Assembly (NCBI GenBank): GCA_002315015.1
Contig: DCEX01000035.1
Location: 1-64,000 of the forward strand
Length of the DNA stretch: 64,000 bases
Reading direction: 5' to 3'
Origin: Faecalibacterium sp. UBA1819
GTDB taxonomy: Bacteria; Bacillota; Clostridia; Oscillospirales; Ruminococcaceae
Shown: piece by piece, positions 1 through 8,446 of the stretch
Position numbering within the stretch: the first letter of the stretch is position 1
Layout: every line of letters starts with the position of its first letter
Made by a program: the position numbers and the translations under genes
Notes under the pieces: generated by a model
Database searches by the model: none
Told to the model about the DNA's origin: nothing
What the model saw: the letters and a program-made list of their open reading frames with translations, nothing else

Positions 1-360
1 GCAATTGTGCGGTGCTGCCTTATAACTCTCCCTTCCGTGTTTGATTGTTTTCATTCTTTCTCACCATACGTATTGATATGGATAAGCTCTTTTACTTGTG
101 TTCATACCTTTTGTATCTTTGATTATGTTTGTATTCTTTTGTGTATTTTGTTATTTCTGGTGAACATTTGCATAATTAGGGATTGTGAATACGTCTTTAC
201 GTTATTTGTTAGAGGCAAATAAAAAAATAAGCGAAATGAGATATTAAGCGTACTTTGTACAAATTTTGTGCTCATTTTATTTCCGGTGTGCAGGTGAAAA
301 AGTGAAAAAATTTAATTTTTACACCCTGCCTGAGCTACATCATTTCCTATGAGGCAAAAC
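1..360. other. AT-rich stretch with no supported gene
   Basis: This stretch is AT-rich. A 71-codon open frame at 7-222 on the plus strand is mostly Phe, Cys, Ile and Leu codons, as expected from T-rich DNA. It has no Shine-Dalgarno sequence and matches nothing I recognise, so I do not call it a gene. Confidence 0.6.
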
Positions 361-389
361 AAAAAAGGCTGAGAATGTTTCCAGCCTTT
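361..389 (-). terminator. Rho-independent terminator of the 499-aa orphan gene
   Basis: On the minus strand an 8-bp stem AAAGGCTG/CAGCCTTT closes a 10-nt loop and runs into a T-rich tail (complement of 361-366). It lies 22 bp past the stop codon of the minus-strand gene that ends at 411. Confidence 0.75.
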
Positions 390-410
390 CCTGTGATGGG
401 TTATATGTAA

Positions 411-1910
411 TTACATGTTATCTCTCATTGGATGTACTTCTGTCCAGCTGTCCAGCACTTTTAAGAGTGCGTCAGGCGGTAAATAATCAGAATGACCTAC
501 AATATAGAAAAGCACAAAAAAGAACTGCTGTATGGAACATATAAATTGGTTGGCCAATGTCAGCAGCTGCCCTATGGCAGAATTCACACGAGTCTCTCCT
601 ATATCTGTCATTTGATTGCGTTGATAATCATACATCTCAGCTATCGTTCTTTCCCATGGTCTTCTGCTCTGCGAAGATGGTAGACATGAGAGCCATTCAA
701 ACACGGTAAGCCCTTCAATTTTTTCAAATCCCGTCTGAAATCGTTCTCTCCACTTTGCACGTTCACTTTGCGGAAAGGTATCTGTTATTTCGCTGAACCG
801 CTCCTGTTCAAGCAGCATGATGTACTTGTAATACACATTTTGTTTCAGATATTCGTATCGAAACCGCTCCCATTGTTCCATATCGTTGAGAATACATTTT
901 TTCGTTAACTCTTCCGACGGAAGACGGCCATTTCTAAGTGCAGATTTATAAACACACCATTCCTTTCGTGCACTGTTCAAAAGCAGCGAAGCCTTTGAAA
1001 GAGCTTGTTGTTCATCCTTTATATCATAGAGCTGTTGCACCAAATTTGCAAAAGAGCGCAAAATCAACTCTTCACGAAGTATGTCCGCATAGCTCTCTTC
1101 GCTCATTTTTTGAATAGAATCATTTCCCTTAACCAAATTCTTTGGTCCTTTAACATACTTTGGTTTTGGTGTAGAGGCATAATAAAAAAGGACATTCGTA
1201 TGGTAGGCAAATCTTGGAATAATTTTAGGGCTTCGTCCTTTTATCAAGTTGCGGTGCTTCTCTTTTGAATACCCAATCGGAAGCACATCCTGAACAGTCG
1301 GATTTCGTTCATGATTTTTGACACCCTGTAAAAATATTTCATCTTTTCGTAATTTTGCATATGCATTGAACACATCCCGAAAACGGTGAGCCTCCTTATT
1401 AATGATGTACTGCACATCATTGGCGTCACTTGGAACAACAAACCCCTTCAACACTCTTGTTTTATTCTTCTTGAAATCTGCATACCGCTCTTTCGTACCA
1501 CTCAACAAAGGTTTGAAGATTTCATAGCAAAACTGGTCGTACCCCGTTGTCCATGCAACGTCTGTGTTATCCGATGTCTCTGACAGAATCGCTTCGCCAG
1601 CTCCACGGATGCAGTACCAGATGTTGTCTTCATATGTTTGCAACAGAAGATCAAAGAATTCTTCCTCTGTTTTCCATGAAAGCAGTTCCTTCATATGCAC
1701 GATTGTGCTGTGGAGTGGCGGCAGTGGTACATCCTCTGCGATAATATCCTCAAAATACGAGATTAAACGATTCACCCACATCACGAACGTCTTCTCATTT
1801 CTTATAGACGCACGAACCACTCCTGCGTAGCAAATCAAAAATGATCCCATTTCCTTGCCCCAGTACACATATAAATCATTGATTAATTGATCAAGTTTCG
1901 GAAGAATCAT
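411..1910 (-). CDS. Hypothetical protein, 499 aa, no recognised family
   Basis: I do not recognise this protein. It has no signal peptide, lipobox or nucleotide-binding motif. It looks soluble, helix-rich and charged, with many aromatic residues (WYCIRGAGEA, YEYLKQNVYYKYIMLLEQE) and one hydrophobic patch near the C-terminus (FFFVLFYIVG). The open frame extends to 1964, but I start at the ATG at 1910 because GAGG lies six bases upstream; the longer reading has no ribosome site and an unconvincing Phe/Lys-rich leader. It is divergent from the 150-aa gene at 1994, leaving 83 bp for both promoters. It sits beside a DUF927-like ATPase, which hints at an accessory or mobile-element origin, but no function can be assigned. 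Confidence 0.7.
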   Translation of the reverse strand: MILPKLDQLINDLYVYWGKEMGSFLICYAGVVRASIRNEKTFVMWVNRLISYFEDIIAEDVPLPPLHSTIVHMKELLSWKTEEEFFDLLLQTYEDNIWYCIRGAGEAILSETSDNTDVAWTTGYDQFCYEIFKPLLSGTKERYADFKKNKTRVLKGFVVPSDANDVQYIINKEAHRFRDVFNAYAKLRKDEIFLQGVKNHERNPTVQDVLPIGYSKEKHRNLIKGRSPKIIPRFAYHTNVLFYYASTPKPKYVKGPKNLVKGNDSIQKMSEESYADILREELILRSFANLVQQLYDIKDEQQALSKASLLLNSARKEWCVYKSALRNGRLPSEELTKKCILNDMEQWERFRYEYLKQNVYYKYIMLLEQERFSEITDTFPQSERAKWRERFQTGFEKIEGLTVFEWLSCLPSSQSRRPWERTIAEMYDYQRNQMTDIGETRVNSAIGQLLTLANQFICSIQQFFFVLFYIVGHSDYLPPDALLKVLDSWTEVHPMRDNM

Positions 1911-1993
1911 AAAAAACCTCATTTTTCGCTTTAAAAAAAAACAAGCTTTATGGTGTAAAATCAAAGTAAATCTATTACAAGGAGGAAGAAAAA

Positions 1994-2446
1994 ATGTCTA
2001 ACACACAATGTCAAAATGAATTGGCCTCATTGGAAGAAGAGGCTGACAAAATGCAAAATTTTTTTGATGAGATTGACGCAAAAGAGGAATGGTCGGTAAG
2101 CGAACCCGACATATCCGACTTGGATGACTTGGAGGACTTTGAAGAATGGGAAGAACGGGATATGATCCCAGCGGCAGAATACTTTACTCCTCTGCAGGAT
2201 GCTGACCACCTGATTGAGAAAAAACACCTGCAAGTTGGCTGGGCCATGTACCTTGCCACCCGCAGCGGATACGGTGAGGCGGCGCTGGCCTACCTCACAA
2301 TGAACGGCAGTGACGCTTTCATCGAACAGTGCCGCACAGAGGTCCTTCCCCATTTCAATCAGGCCAGCTCACCTCTTCTTTCAAGCGGGAATTGTATTGG
2401 ACCTTTTGGGCTGGAAAGTGAGGTGAACTTAGATGACTGCAACTAA
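1994..2446 (+). CDS. Small acidic hypothetical protein, 150 aa
   Basis: This soluble protein has a very acidic N-terminal half (runs such as DLDDLEDFEEWEERD at about residues 42-56) and a more ordinary C-terminal half (QVGWAMYLATRSGYGEA). No family is recognised. The start is well supported by AAGGAGGAAG eight bases upstream of the ATG. Its last 14 bases overlap the start of the downstream ATPase gene in another frame, which implies translational coupling and a shared job. The acidic tail could mimic DNA or bind a basic partner, but that is speculation. Confidence 0.75.
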   Translation: MSNTQCQNELASLEEEADKMQNFFDEIDAKEEWSVSEPDISDLDDLEDFEEWEERDMIPAAEYFTPLQDADHLIEKKHLQVGWAMYLATRSGYGEAALAYLTMNGSDAFIEQCRTEVLPHFNQASSPLLSSGNCIGPFGLESEVNLDDCN

Positions 2447-3572
2447 CTTGCCGCTCGCTCTGAATGATGAAAAAGGAAATGTCTTTCATCTATCGGAAGA
2501 AGGAATCCGCTTTGTCGAATCTAAACCAACTCAATCGACCTTACTTTCGAATTTTTGCTTGCTTGTGCAGGACTTTTTCGTTCTGACCGGGGAAAACGAC
2601 ACTGTTGAAGGCCCATTGTTCCGACTGCTCATCACTCGCGGAAGCGAAACAGTACTTCTGCCAGAATCTTTCTCAACCCAATCACTTCTCAAATGGCTCA
2701 AAAACATGCCGGATCCGAGGCTTACAATCTTTCCTCGGAGCAAAGCTTGTCAAATGATTGCCGACTGTGTCCGCTTACAGTTGCAAGGTAATCCGCGGAA
2801 AATTTTTTCGGTCACACATCCCGGCTGGAGTCACCTTGATAAGCACTGGATTTACGTTCTTGGGGATACGATATTTTTGCCTCAGGGTCTGAACCTCTGC
2901 GACATTCATTGGAACGGTAAGGGCTCACTGCGTGTGTATGAAGGGGATTCCGGTGCGGACGAGGCCAATCAGAAATTAGAATCCGCCGCCTGGTTTCTTC
3001 TTCTCGCACGCTCAATTCCACAAGTCAGCACTCCGCTTTGCCTTTATTTTATCCTCACTCTAATCTATACTCGGCTAATCCACATGGGGGTTTCCCCCAC
3101 ATTTTGGCTATGGATGGTAGGCCATTCTGGAAGCGGAAAAACAAGCATCTGCAAACAGACGCTTTGTTTTCTTCCCGATTCTGCTCAAACCCCTTTCACG
3201 GTCAGCTTAACCGGCACAAGCGCCGGCATCAACCAGATACTCGCTGACCGATATGACGCCCCACTTCTCTTGGATGACTTTTCTTCAAGCGAAGGAACGC
3301 AGCAGCAGAAACTTTACCAAGATTTGATTGATGCAATTATGCGGCATAGTACCAACGGCAGTGGACGCCACACCAAAAACGGTCTTGTGGAAACTCATTG
3401 TCTCCCTGTCGTTACTGCCGAAATATCCTTAAAGAGCTACTCTCTTGCCTCTCGCGCTCTGTCTGTTTTCATTCCTTCGGGGATCGATTTTTCTCTGTTC
3501 GATCAGATCCAACAAAACCCGCATCTCGTGTCTTTTGTAAATGATTTTTTAGTGTGGCTGGTTGAGAATTGA
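2433..3572 (+). CDS. P-loop ATPase, DUF927-like (phage or plasmid primase/helicase-type)
   Basis: A clear Walker A motif GHSGSGKTS lies at residues 230-238 and a Walker B-like APLLLDDF near residue 282. The N-terminal half contains a GWS...HWIYVLGD segment resembling the start of DUF927 domains, which occur in the C-terminal parts of phage and plasmid primase/helicase proteins. At 379 aa it is shorter than most such proteins and has no primase (TOPRIM or archaeo-eukaryotic primase) region, so it may work with another protein or be a trimmed derivative. The ATG is preceded by GAGGTG at eight bases and lies inside the end of the upstream acidic-protein gene. The ATPase call is firm; the DUF927 assignment needs a profile search. 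Confidence 0.75.
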   Translation: MTATNLPLALNDEKGNVFHLSEEGIRFVESKPTQSTLLSNFCLLVQDFFVLTGENDTVEGPLFRLLITRGSETVLLPESFSTQSLLKWLKNMPDPRLTIFPRSKACQMIADCVRLQLQGNPRKIFSVTHPGWSHLDKHWIYVLGDTIFLPQGLNLCDIHWNGKGSLRVYEGDSGADEANQKLESAAWFLLLARSIPQVSTPLCLYFILTLIYTRLIHMGVSPTFWLWMVGHSGSGKTSICKQTLCFLPDSAQTPFTVSLTGTSAGINQILADRYDAPLLLDDFSSSEGTQQQKLYQDLIDAIMRHSTNGSGRHTKNGLVETHCLPVVTAEISLKSYSLASRALSVFIPSGIDFSLFDQIQQNPHLVSFVNDFLVWLVEN

Positions 3573-3608
3573 AGCCGCTTTGGTTTTACCGCAAAACATC
3601 ATTTTCCG

Positions 3609-4619
3609 TTATCTGTTTTTTACAGAGTCCCGAAAAATAATTTCTCCCTTTACCAGATAGATTTTTCCTCTGCTTTGAAAGCCGGGCTTCATATTTTCCA
3701 TCATGCATTCCGCCGCTTTTTTTGCCATATCGAACACATCCACAGCAACCGTCGTTAAGGGCGGCTTTGTCATGGAGGCAAAGATGTCATCATCAAAGCT
3801 GACAATGGACAAGTCCTCCGGCACACGAACGCCCTGCCGATGCAGCTCCTGCACCAGACGGTAAGCAGTTTCATCGCAATTGCAAACGAACGCCTCGGGC
3901 AGTTTTGAGGGCAGTATCATGTCAATCGGCTCGTTGTCCAACGTTCTATCGGAAAGAATCCACTCTTGTCTCAGGGGAATTTTCCATTGCAGCAGTGCCC
4001 GTTGATAGCCTAAAAAGCGGTCGTTGATGCTTTGAGTCACCATAGTAGTTCCCACAAAGCCGATTTCTTTATGTCCGCATTCCAACAGATAGCACGTTGC
4101 ATCGTACATATTATAAAAGTTTTCTACCAAGACACAGTCGTGGCTTTTTGTTGCATCATAATGATCCACGAAAATACGCGGTATAGGAACTTGCTGAACC
4201 ATTTCAATAAAAGCGGGGTCTAAGCTGCCCAGCAAAATAACACCGTCGAAGGATGCAGCCTCTAAAAGAACGCGCTGTACCGAATAATCCTTTTGCCGAG
4301 CCACGTTGACCAAAGTTGCAATGGCGCCGCGCTCCAATAGCTCATCCGCAATGCGCTGATAAATTTTCACATAAAAGTAACTGCGTGTGCTTTCATCAAA
4401 AAATTTACTGTCGCAAAAGACAACCACTTTTTTCACAGACGATGTTTTTGCAGAATCCTGCACCGAAAGTTGGTATCCGCTCGCCTGTGCTTCCCGGCGT
4501 ATTTCCTCTCTTAATTTCGCACCGACACCCTCTTTTCCGTGCAGCGCTTTTGACACAGTTACCTTGCTGACGCCTATTTTGTCGGCAATCTCCTGCATCG
4601 TCACCTTTTTCTTACTCAT
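3609..4619 (-). CDS. LacI/PurR-family transcriptional regulator
   Basis: This 336-aa repressor has an N-terminal LacI helix-turn-helix (TMQEIADKIGVSKVTVSKAL, residues 5-24) and a periplasmic-binding-protein-like effector domain ending in the family's usual SIVSFDDDIFASMTKPPLTT region. The open frame extends upstream to 4715, but the ATG at 4619 has AGAGG at the right spacing and begins right at the DNA-binding domain. It is the last gene of the minus-strand glycan operon that starts near 16.09 kb, and it may also have its own weak promoter at 4721-4749. By position it probably represses the upstream ABC/GH genes and releases them on binding an imported sugar; the effector is unknown. Confidence 0.9.
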   Translation of the reverse strand: MSKKKVTMQEIADKIGVSKVTVSKALHGKEGVGAKLREEIRREAQASGYQLSVQDSAKTSSVKKVVVFCDSKFFDESTRSYFYVKIYQRIADELLERGAIATLVNVARQKDYSVQRVLLEAASFDGVILLGSLDPAFIEMVQQVPIPRIFVDHYDATKSHDCVLVENFYNMYDATCYLLECGHKEIGFVGTTMVTQSINDRFLGYQRALLQWKIPLRQEWILSDRTLDNEPIDMILPSKLPEAFVCNCDETAYRLVQELHRQGVRVPEDLSIVSFDDDIFASMTKPPLTTVAVDVFDMAKKAAECMMENMKPGFQSRGKIYLVKGEIIFRDSVKNR

Positions 4620-4666
4620 ATCTTTAAACCTCTTTATAAAATTCACCGGGCAATTTTGACCAAACG

Positions 4667-4713
4667 GCGGCAGAACCGCCCCCTTTCTTGTATCAGGAGC
4701 CGTCTGCCGCCGC
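4667..4713 (-). repeat. Inverted repeat between the CBM9/transglutaminase gene and the lacI-type gene
   Basis: A 10-bp inverted repeat (CGGCGGCAGA / TCTGCCGCCG) encloses a 27-bp loop that itself has a short GC-rich pairing. No T-run follows on the minus strand, so it looks more like an mRNA processing or stability hairpin than a terminator. Confidence 0.5.
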
Positions 4714-4720
4714 ACTTTGT

Positions 4721-4749
4721 ATTGTCTTATCCTATCATACCATTGTCAA
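4721..4749 (-). promoter_or_regulatory. Possible internal promoter for the lacI-type regulator
   Basis: On the minus strand TTGACA (complement of 4744-4749) is followed by a 17-bp spacer and GACAAT (4721-4726). The -35 is perfect and the -10 matches four of six. It would let the regulator be expressed independently of the long operon. Confidence 0.35.
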
Positions 4750-4779
4750 AATGTATAGTCACAGAAAGCGATTTTTTTG

Positions 4780-7700
4780 TTACAAACACTTCAAAATCAT
4801 ATCTCCGATGCCAACTTGGTATCCAGCCCAAGCATAGGAGCCTTTTCCGTTTTGAGCTACAATCACGAGCGGCAGCCGTGCATCTTGAATGTCAAAGGCG
4901 GCGTAATCTGCCGAAAGCTCAAACGGCGCTTTGGTAAAGAACAGCTGTGCCTTTCCGCCCAATGCCTGCACCGCTTTGGACAAGGTCGGGTCTGCTGTTT
5001 CCTCATTCTTTTGCAGCACAAACACGAGCGCCGCATCCATGGCAGTAAAGTATTCGCTCATTTGAATCATCTCATTGAGCAAATGCTCAGTGGGCTCCTG
5101 TGAAGTGCCAAGGTAGCAAAGTACGGTTTTTTCCTGCTTTGCCAGTACCTGTGCCACATCGGTGCAAGCATCCTGTACATCATAAAGAACGGTGTTTGTC
5201 AGCTCTACTTGTTTACCGGCCGCCTTTGCCTCCGGTTTACGCAGCGCCAGTTCCGCGCGTGCTCCGGCCTCAACCGTAATGAAATCCACACGCACCGGGT
5301 TGCTCTCGTCGGGCTGACGGTTTGTGACAATCACGCGGTAATGACCCGCCTGAACGGGGCATTCCAAGCAATCGTCCTTCCAAGACAAATGCCCAAACCG
5401 AAGCGTTTGATACTCGCCGTTTTCCAGCTTGCCTACCGTTACATGAGAATCATACTCCAACAGGCTTTTTGCCGGACGCTTGAGTACCAGCAGTCCGCTT
5501 GCCTCGGTATCGTCTTGTGTTCCAATGCGGTGGTATTCTCCTTGGTGGTAGTAAGACACGCTGCCGTCGCTTTTTTCAATGCGTGCGGGGATGCCCAAGC
5601 TGCGGCAGACAGCCACATAAAACACCTTCATGGATGTTTCGTTGGCCGCACCCAGCTTCCAAATACCGCCCGGCGTTTGACGTGCCTGACGGTCTTTCGG
5701 CTCGTGGTAGAGGAAAATATGGTGGTTCACCCATTGCCACAGTCTTGCCGGCTCGGTACGCATTGCCTGACGCTCGGCAGGTGTAAAGAGGGCTTCCAGC
5801 TGCTTTTTATAATCGGTCAGCACTTCCAAATGAATGCGCGGATTCATCAAATCCTGTACAAACACCTCATGCGGATAGGTACCCTGATACTCCATCGCGT
5901 GTTGGAGATGGCCATTTAACACCTGCGCAGTTGTATCCGAGAGATCCTTCTGCTCCAAGCTGGTTAAAAGTTCTTTTGCTGTTTCGCGCCATGCCATGGG
6001 CAAACCAGCCACAAAGTCAATGATTTCGGCTGCATTTCCGCGTGCTTTTTCCAAAACGGGGGCCAAATCGGCATCACCCAAGCGCTTTGCCTCGCGTTCG
6101 GCGCTTTCGCCCGCTAAGAACGATGCTTCAAACGCTTGACGTACTTGCACGGCGTGGCTGCCGCGGCGTTCCTGTTCGGCTTGCTCGGCCTCTGTCAGCG
6201 GGGCCGGAGCCGTAACTCCTCCCACCGGGGGCAGGAAGGTAAAGTCATATCCTTCGGTTTCATGGGTACATGCGTCCAGCACGAGTGTTACGGTTTCTTC
6301 GTCTGCATCGCGGCCATGGAAACAGCCTGTTGTATAAACGCCGTCTTTGGAAGCATGAAGCAGCAAATCGCCCCAGCCCGTTTTGGTGCGCACACAGCCG
6401 GTTTCATCTGTCACAAGGCTCAAAATGGGATAAAATTCGGAATAGTTCACCACCTGCATGGCCACCTTTGCACCACACACCGGTGTTCCCTGTGCATCCG
6501 TGACGCGCACACAGAGCGGACGGGTTTTGGCATAATGCTCCAAAACGTTAATCTCTTTCTGAGTACCGTCTGTGGACACGGCATTCTCCGTTTCAGCTCC
6601 CAGACCATCTGTGTTTACCTTTGTGTGAATCAGCATCGCTTTCGAGGCGGGCAGACAGAACCAGCCGCGATCCAAAAACAGCTCCGGTTCACAAGCGCCC
6701 AAGAAGTGCCAGCCATCCTCCGTGTACACTTCCACCCAAGCATGGTTGTCATCACAATGGCTCCAGCGCGGGGCATAGCATTGACGCGCCGGAATACCCA
6801 CACTGCGCAGAGCTGCCACAGCCAGCGTCGATTCTTCTCCGCAGCGTCCAAACGCATTGTTTAAAACGGTAAGAGGCGAAGCGGTGCGGGCGTTTGTGCT
6901 TTGGTAGGTGGCTTTTTCCAAACACCAATAGTTCACTTCCACCGCTGCACGGTACAGTGTCATTTCCTCTTTTTCAGGGGCAAACAAGCGCTCGGAAAGA
7001 GCCTGCCAAAACTGCTTTTGATAGAAGGTGATATGCTCGTTGTTAATGCGATAGGGCAGCACATAATTGCAGAACAGCTCCTCGCTCAAGGTTTTGCCCC
7101 AGGGCGTATGGCTGCGCACATAGAGCGCCTGACGCACGACACGCAGGAAGTAGTCTTCCTCACATTCCGTCAAATCCGACAGCGGCATGTTGCGGTACAA
7201 AAAGTCTAAATACTTCAGTTCTTCCTCTGTCGCCTGCTTTTTTACATGGGGCGGAATGCAGCGCAGACGGCGCTCCATCTGAGTACGGTCGAGCACTTCC
7301 ACCTTTCCGTCGTCATAAAGCAAAACGCGCTTTTCCTCCTGCGGACAGTCACAGCTCAGCACAAAGCCTTCGCTCATCACTTCGACACGCGGACAAATTG
7401 CCGGTTTTTCCGGCATTTCCAGCGCGTCCAAATCAGCGGTGAAATGGCCGTAATCGTCAAAATAGCGGTGTTCATAATAGTAAATCCGGCGCAGCTCCCA
7501 CTTGATATACTCCACCGCAGGAATATCGTAAGATTCGCCGTTCTCGGTAAAGAACACAAAGCCCCAAAGCTCGGGATAATGAATATTGATTAAGCCGGTC
7601 GGCGCCCAAACCCAGTTATCCTCGGGAAATGCGCGTCCCGTTTCCGGGTTGATGCGCTTTTCATAGCGGCCTTCTTTTTGGTCTACCAGCCACTGCACAC

Positions 7701-8307
7701 GGGAGAAATTCACGCGGTAGTAATCGCCAACGCGGGGGGTGCGGCAGTCTTGCGCCATCTCTTTTAAGGCGGCAAACGGCATGACAACCTCCACCATCCA
7801 GCAGCGGTTATCGGCGTTTGCGTCGTTGAGTGTTCCCTCAATGTGCACCGCTGTTTTCAGGCCTTTGATATCCCAGCCATTCAGCGGGCGGCCGCCGCGG
7901 TCACGGTAAGGCTTTGTTAAAAACAAATCCCACACCGTGTTTAAGGCATTCATTTCAAACTCGAAATACTGGTGTGTATCGGAGTCCGGGTCGATAAAAA
8001 TTTCAAAATCGTTATCGTAAAAAATGACGCAGTCGCGCTCGGTGAGCGTTGCCCAAATTTCATCGCCGTACAATACCGCGCCAAAATACAAATTTTCATC
8101 ATCCCACAGCATTTTTGCACGGGTTTCATAGCGGGGCTTGGGACGGATATCGCCCTCGATATCGACAAACAAATCAGTGAAAGGGGCATCGGCCCAAAAT
8201 TCCTTATTGATGTTTCCGTCCAGATGGAAGGGTTTTGTCGCCCGTTTGCAGTAGTAGACGGGCGGCTGGAACCCGCTTTGCGGGATGGCAATTCGATAAT
8301 CGTTCAT
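4780..8307 (-). CDS. CBM9-like and transglutaminase-like multidomain protein, 1175 aa
   Basis: Residues 1 to about 260 read as a CBM9-like carbohydrate-binding fold (LDGNINKEFW, ENLYFGAVLYGDE, DNDFEIFIDP). A transglutaminase-like core follows with GRCGEES (Cys489) and NHAWVEV (His522), ending in GACEPE where papain-like enzymes carry the acid. Next comes a carboxypeptidase-regulatory-like beta segment (about 580-660), then a second transglutaminase-like core in which GAANETS places Asn889 at the Cys position, and a C-terminal region of thioredoxin-like appearance. There is no signal peptide or membrane segment, so it should be cytoplasmic. The ATG at 8307 has AAAGGAG seven bases upstream; the frame extends to 8388 without a ribosome site. 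By context it acts on an imported glycan or glycopeptide, perhaps as an amidase or peptidase; the true reaction is unknown. Confidence 0.8.
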   Translation of the reverse strand: MNDYRIAIPQSGFQPPVYYCKRATKPFHLDGNINKEFWADAPFTDLFVDIEGDIRPKPRYETRAKMLWDDENLYFGAVLYGDEIWATLTERDCVIFYDNDFEIFIDPDSDTHQYFEFEMNALNTVWDLFLTKPYRDRGGRPLNGWDIKGLKTAVHIEGTLNDANADNRCWMVEVVMPFAALKEMAQDCRTPRVGDYYRVNFSRVQWLVDQKEGRYEKRINPETGRAFPEDNWVWAPTGLINIHYPELWGFVFFTENGESYDIPAVEYIKWELRRIYYYEHRYFDDYGHFTADLDALEMPEKPAICPRVEVMSEGFVLSCDCPQEEKRVLLYDDGKVEVLDRTQMERRLRCIPPHVKKQATEEELKYLDFLYRNMPLSDLTECEEDYFLRVVRQALYVRSHTPWGKTLSEELFCNYVLPYRINNEHITFYQKQFWQALSERLFAPEKEEMTLYRAAVEVNYWCLEKATYQSTNARTASPLTVLNNAFGRCGEESTLAVAALRSVGIPARQCYAPRWSHCDDNHAWVEVYTEDGWHFLGACEPELFLDRGWFCLPASKAMLIHTKVNTDGLGAETENAVSTDGTQKEINVLEHYAKTRPLCVRVTDAQGTPVCGAKVAMQVVNYSEFYPILSLVTDETGCVRTKTGWGDLLLHASKDGVYTTGCFHGRDADEETVTLVLDACTHETEGYDFTFLPPVGGVTAPAPLTEAEQAEQERRGSHAVQVRQAFEASFLAGESAEREAKRLGDADLAPVLEKARGNAAEIIDFVAGLPMAWRETAKELLTSLEQKDLSDTTAQVLNGHLQHAMEYQGTYPHEVFVQDLMNPRIHLEVLTDYKKQLEALFTPAERQAMRTEPARLWQWVNHHIFLYHEPKDRQARQTPGGIWKLGAANETSMKVFYVAVCRSLGIPARIEKSDGSVSYYHQGEYHRIGTQDDTEASGLLVLKRPAKSLLEYDSHVTVGKLENGEYQTLRFGHLSWKDDCLECPVQAGHYRVIVTNRQPDESNPVRVDFITVEAGARAELALRKPEAKAAGKQVELTNTVLYDVQDACTDVAQVLAKQEKTVLCYLGTSQEPTEHLLNEMIQMSEYFTAMDAALVFVLQKNEETADPTLSKAVQALGGKAQLFFTKAPFELSADYAAFDIQDARLPLVIVAQNGKGSYAWAGYQVGIGDMILKCL

Positions 8308-8327
8308 ATGTTTCTCCTTTGATAAAA

Positions 8328-8351
8328 GGCGGGCGGGCTTTTCTGCCCGCC
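8328..8351 (-). repeat. GC-rich intercistronic hairpin
   Basis: GGCGGGC (8328-8334) pairs with GCCCGCC (8345-8351) between the fucosidase stop and the start of the CBM9/transglutaminase gene. No U-run follows on the minus strand, so a role in mRNA processing or stability is more likely than termination. Confidence 0.5.
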
Positions 8352-8446
8352 GTCCGCTAAAACGGCCTGCTTGAGCTCCTTTCTGCAAGCTTTTCCGCTA
8401 ATGATAGGGCAAAACTCCCCTCAAAGCGCCGTTTTTATTTTCACCA

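Noticed and set aside
7-222. 71-codon open frame at the left edge
   Set aside because: T-rich DNA gives long Phe/Leu/Cys stretches; there is no ribosome site and no recognisable domain.
1-3600. Prophage or integrative element
   Set aside because: Only a DUF927-like ATPase hints at this. No integrase, structural phage gene, tRNA or attachment repeat is visible.
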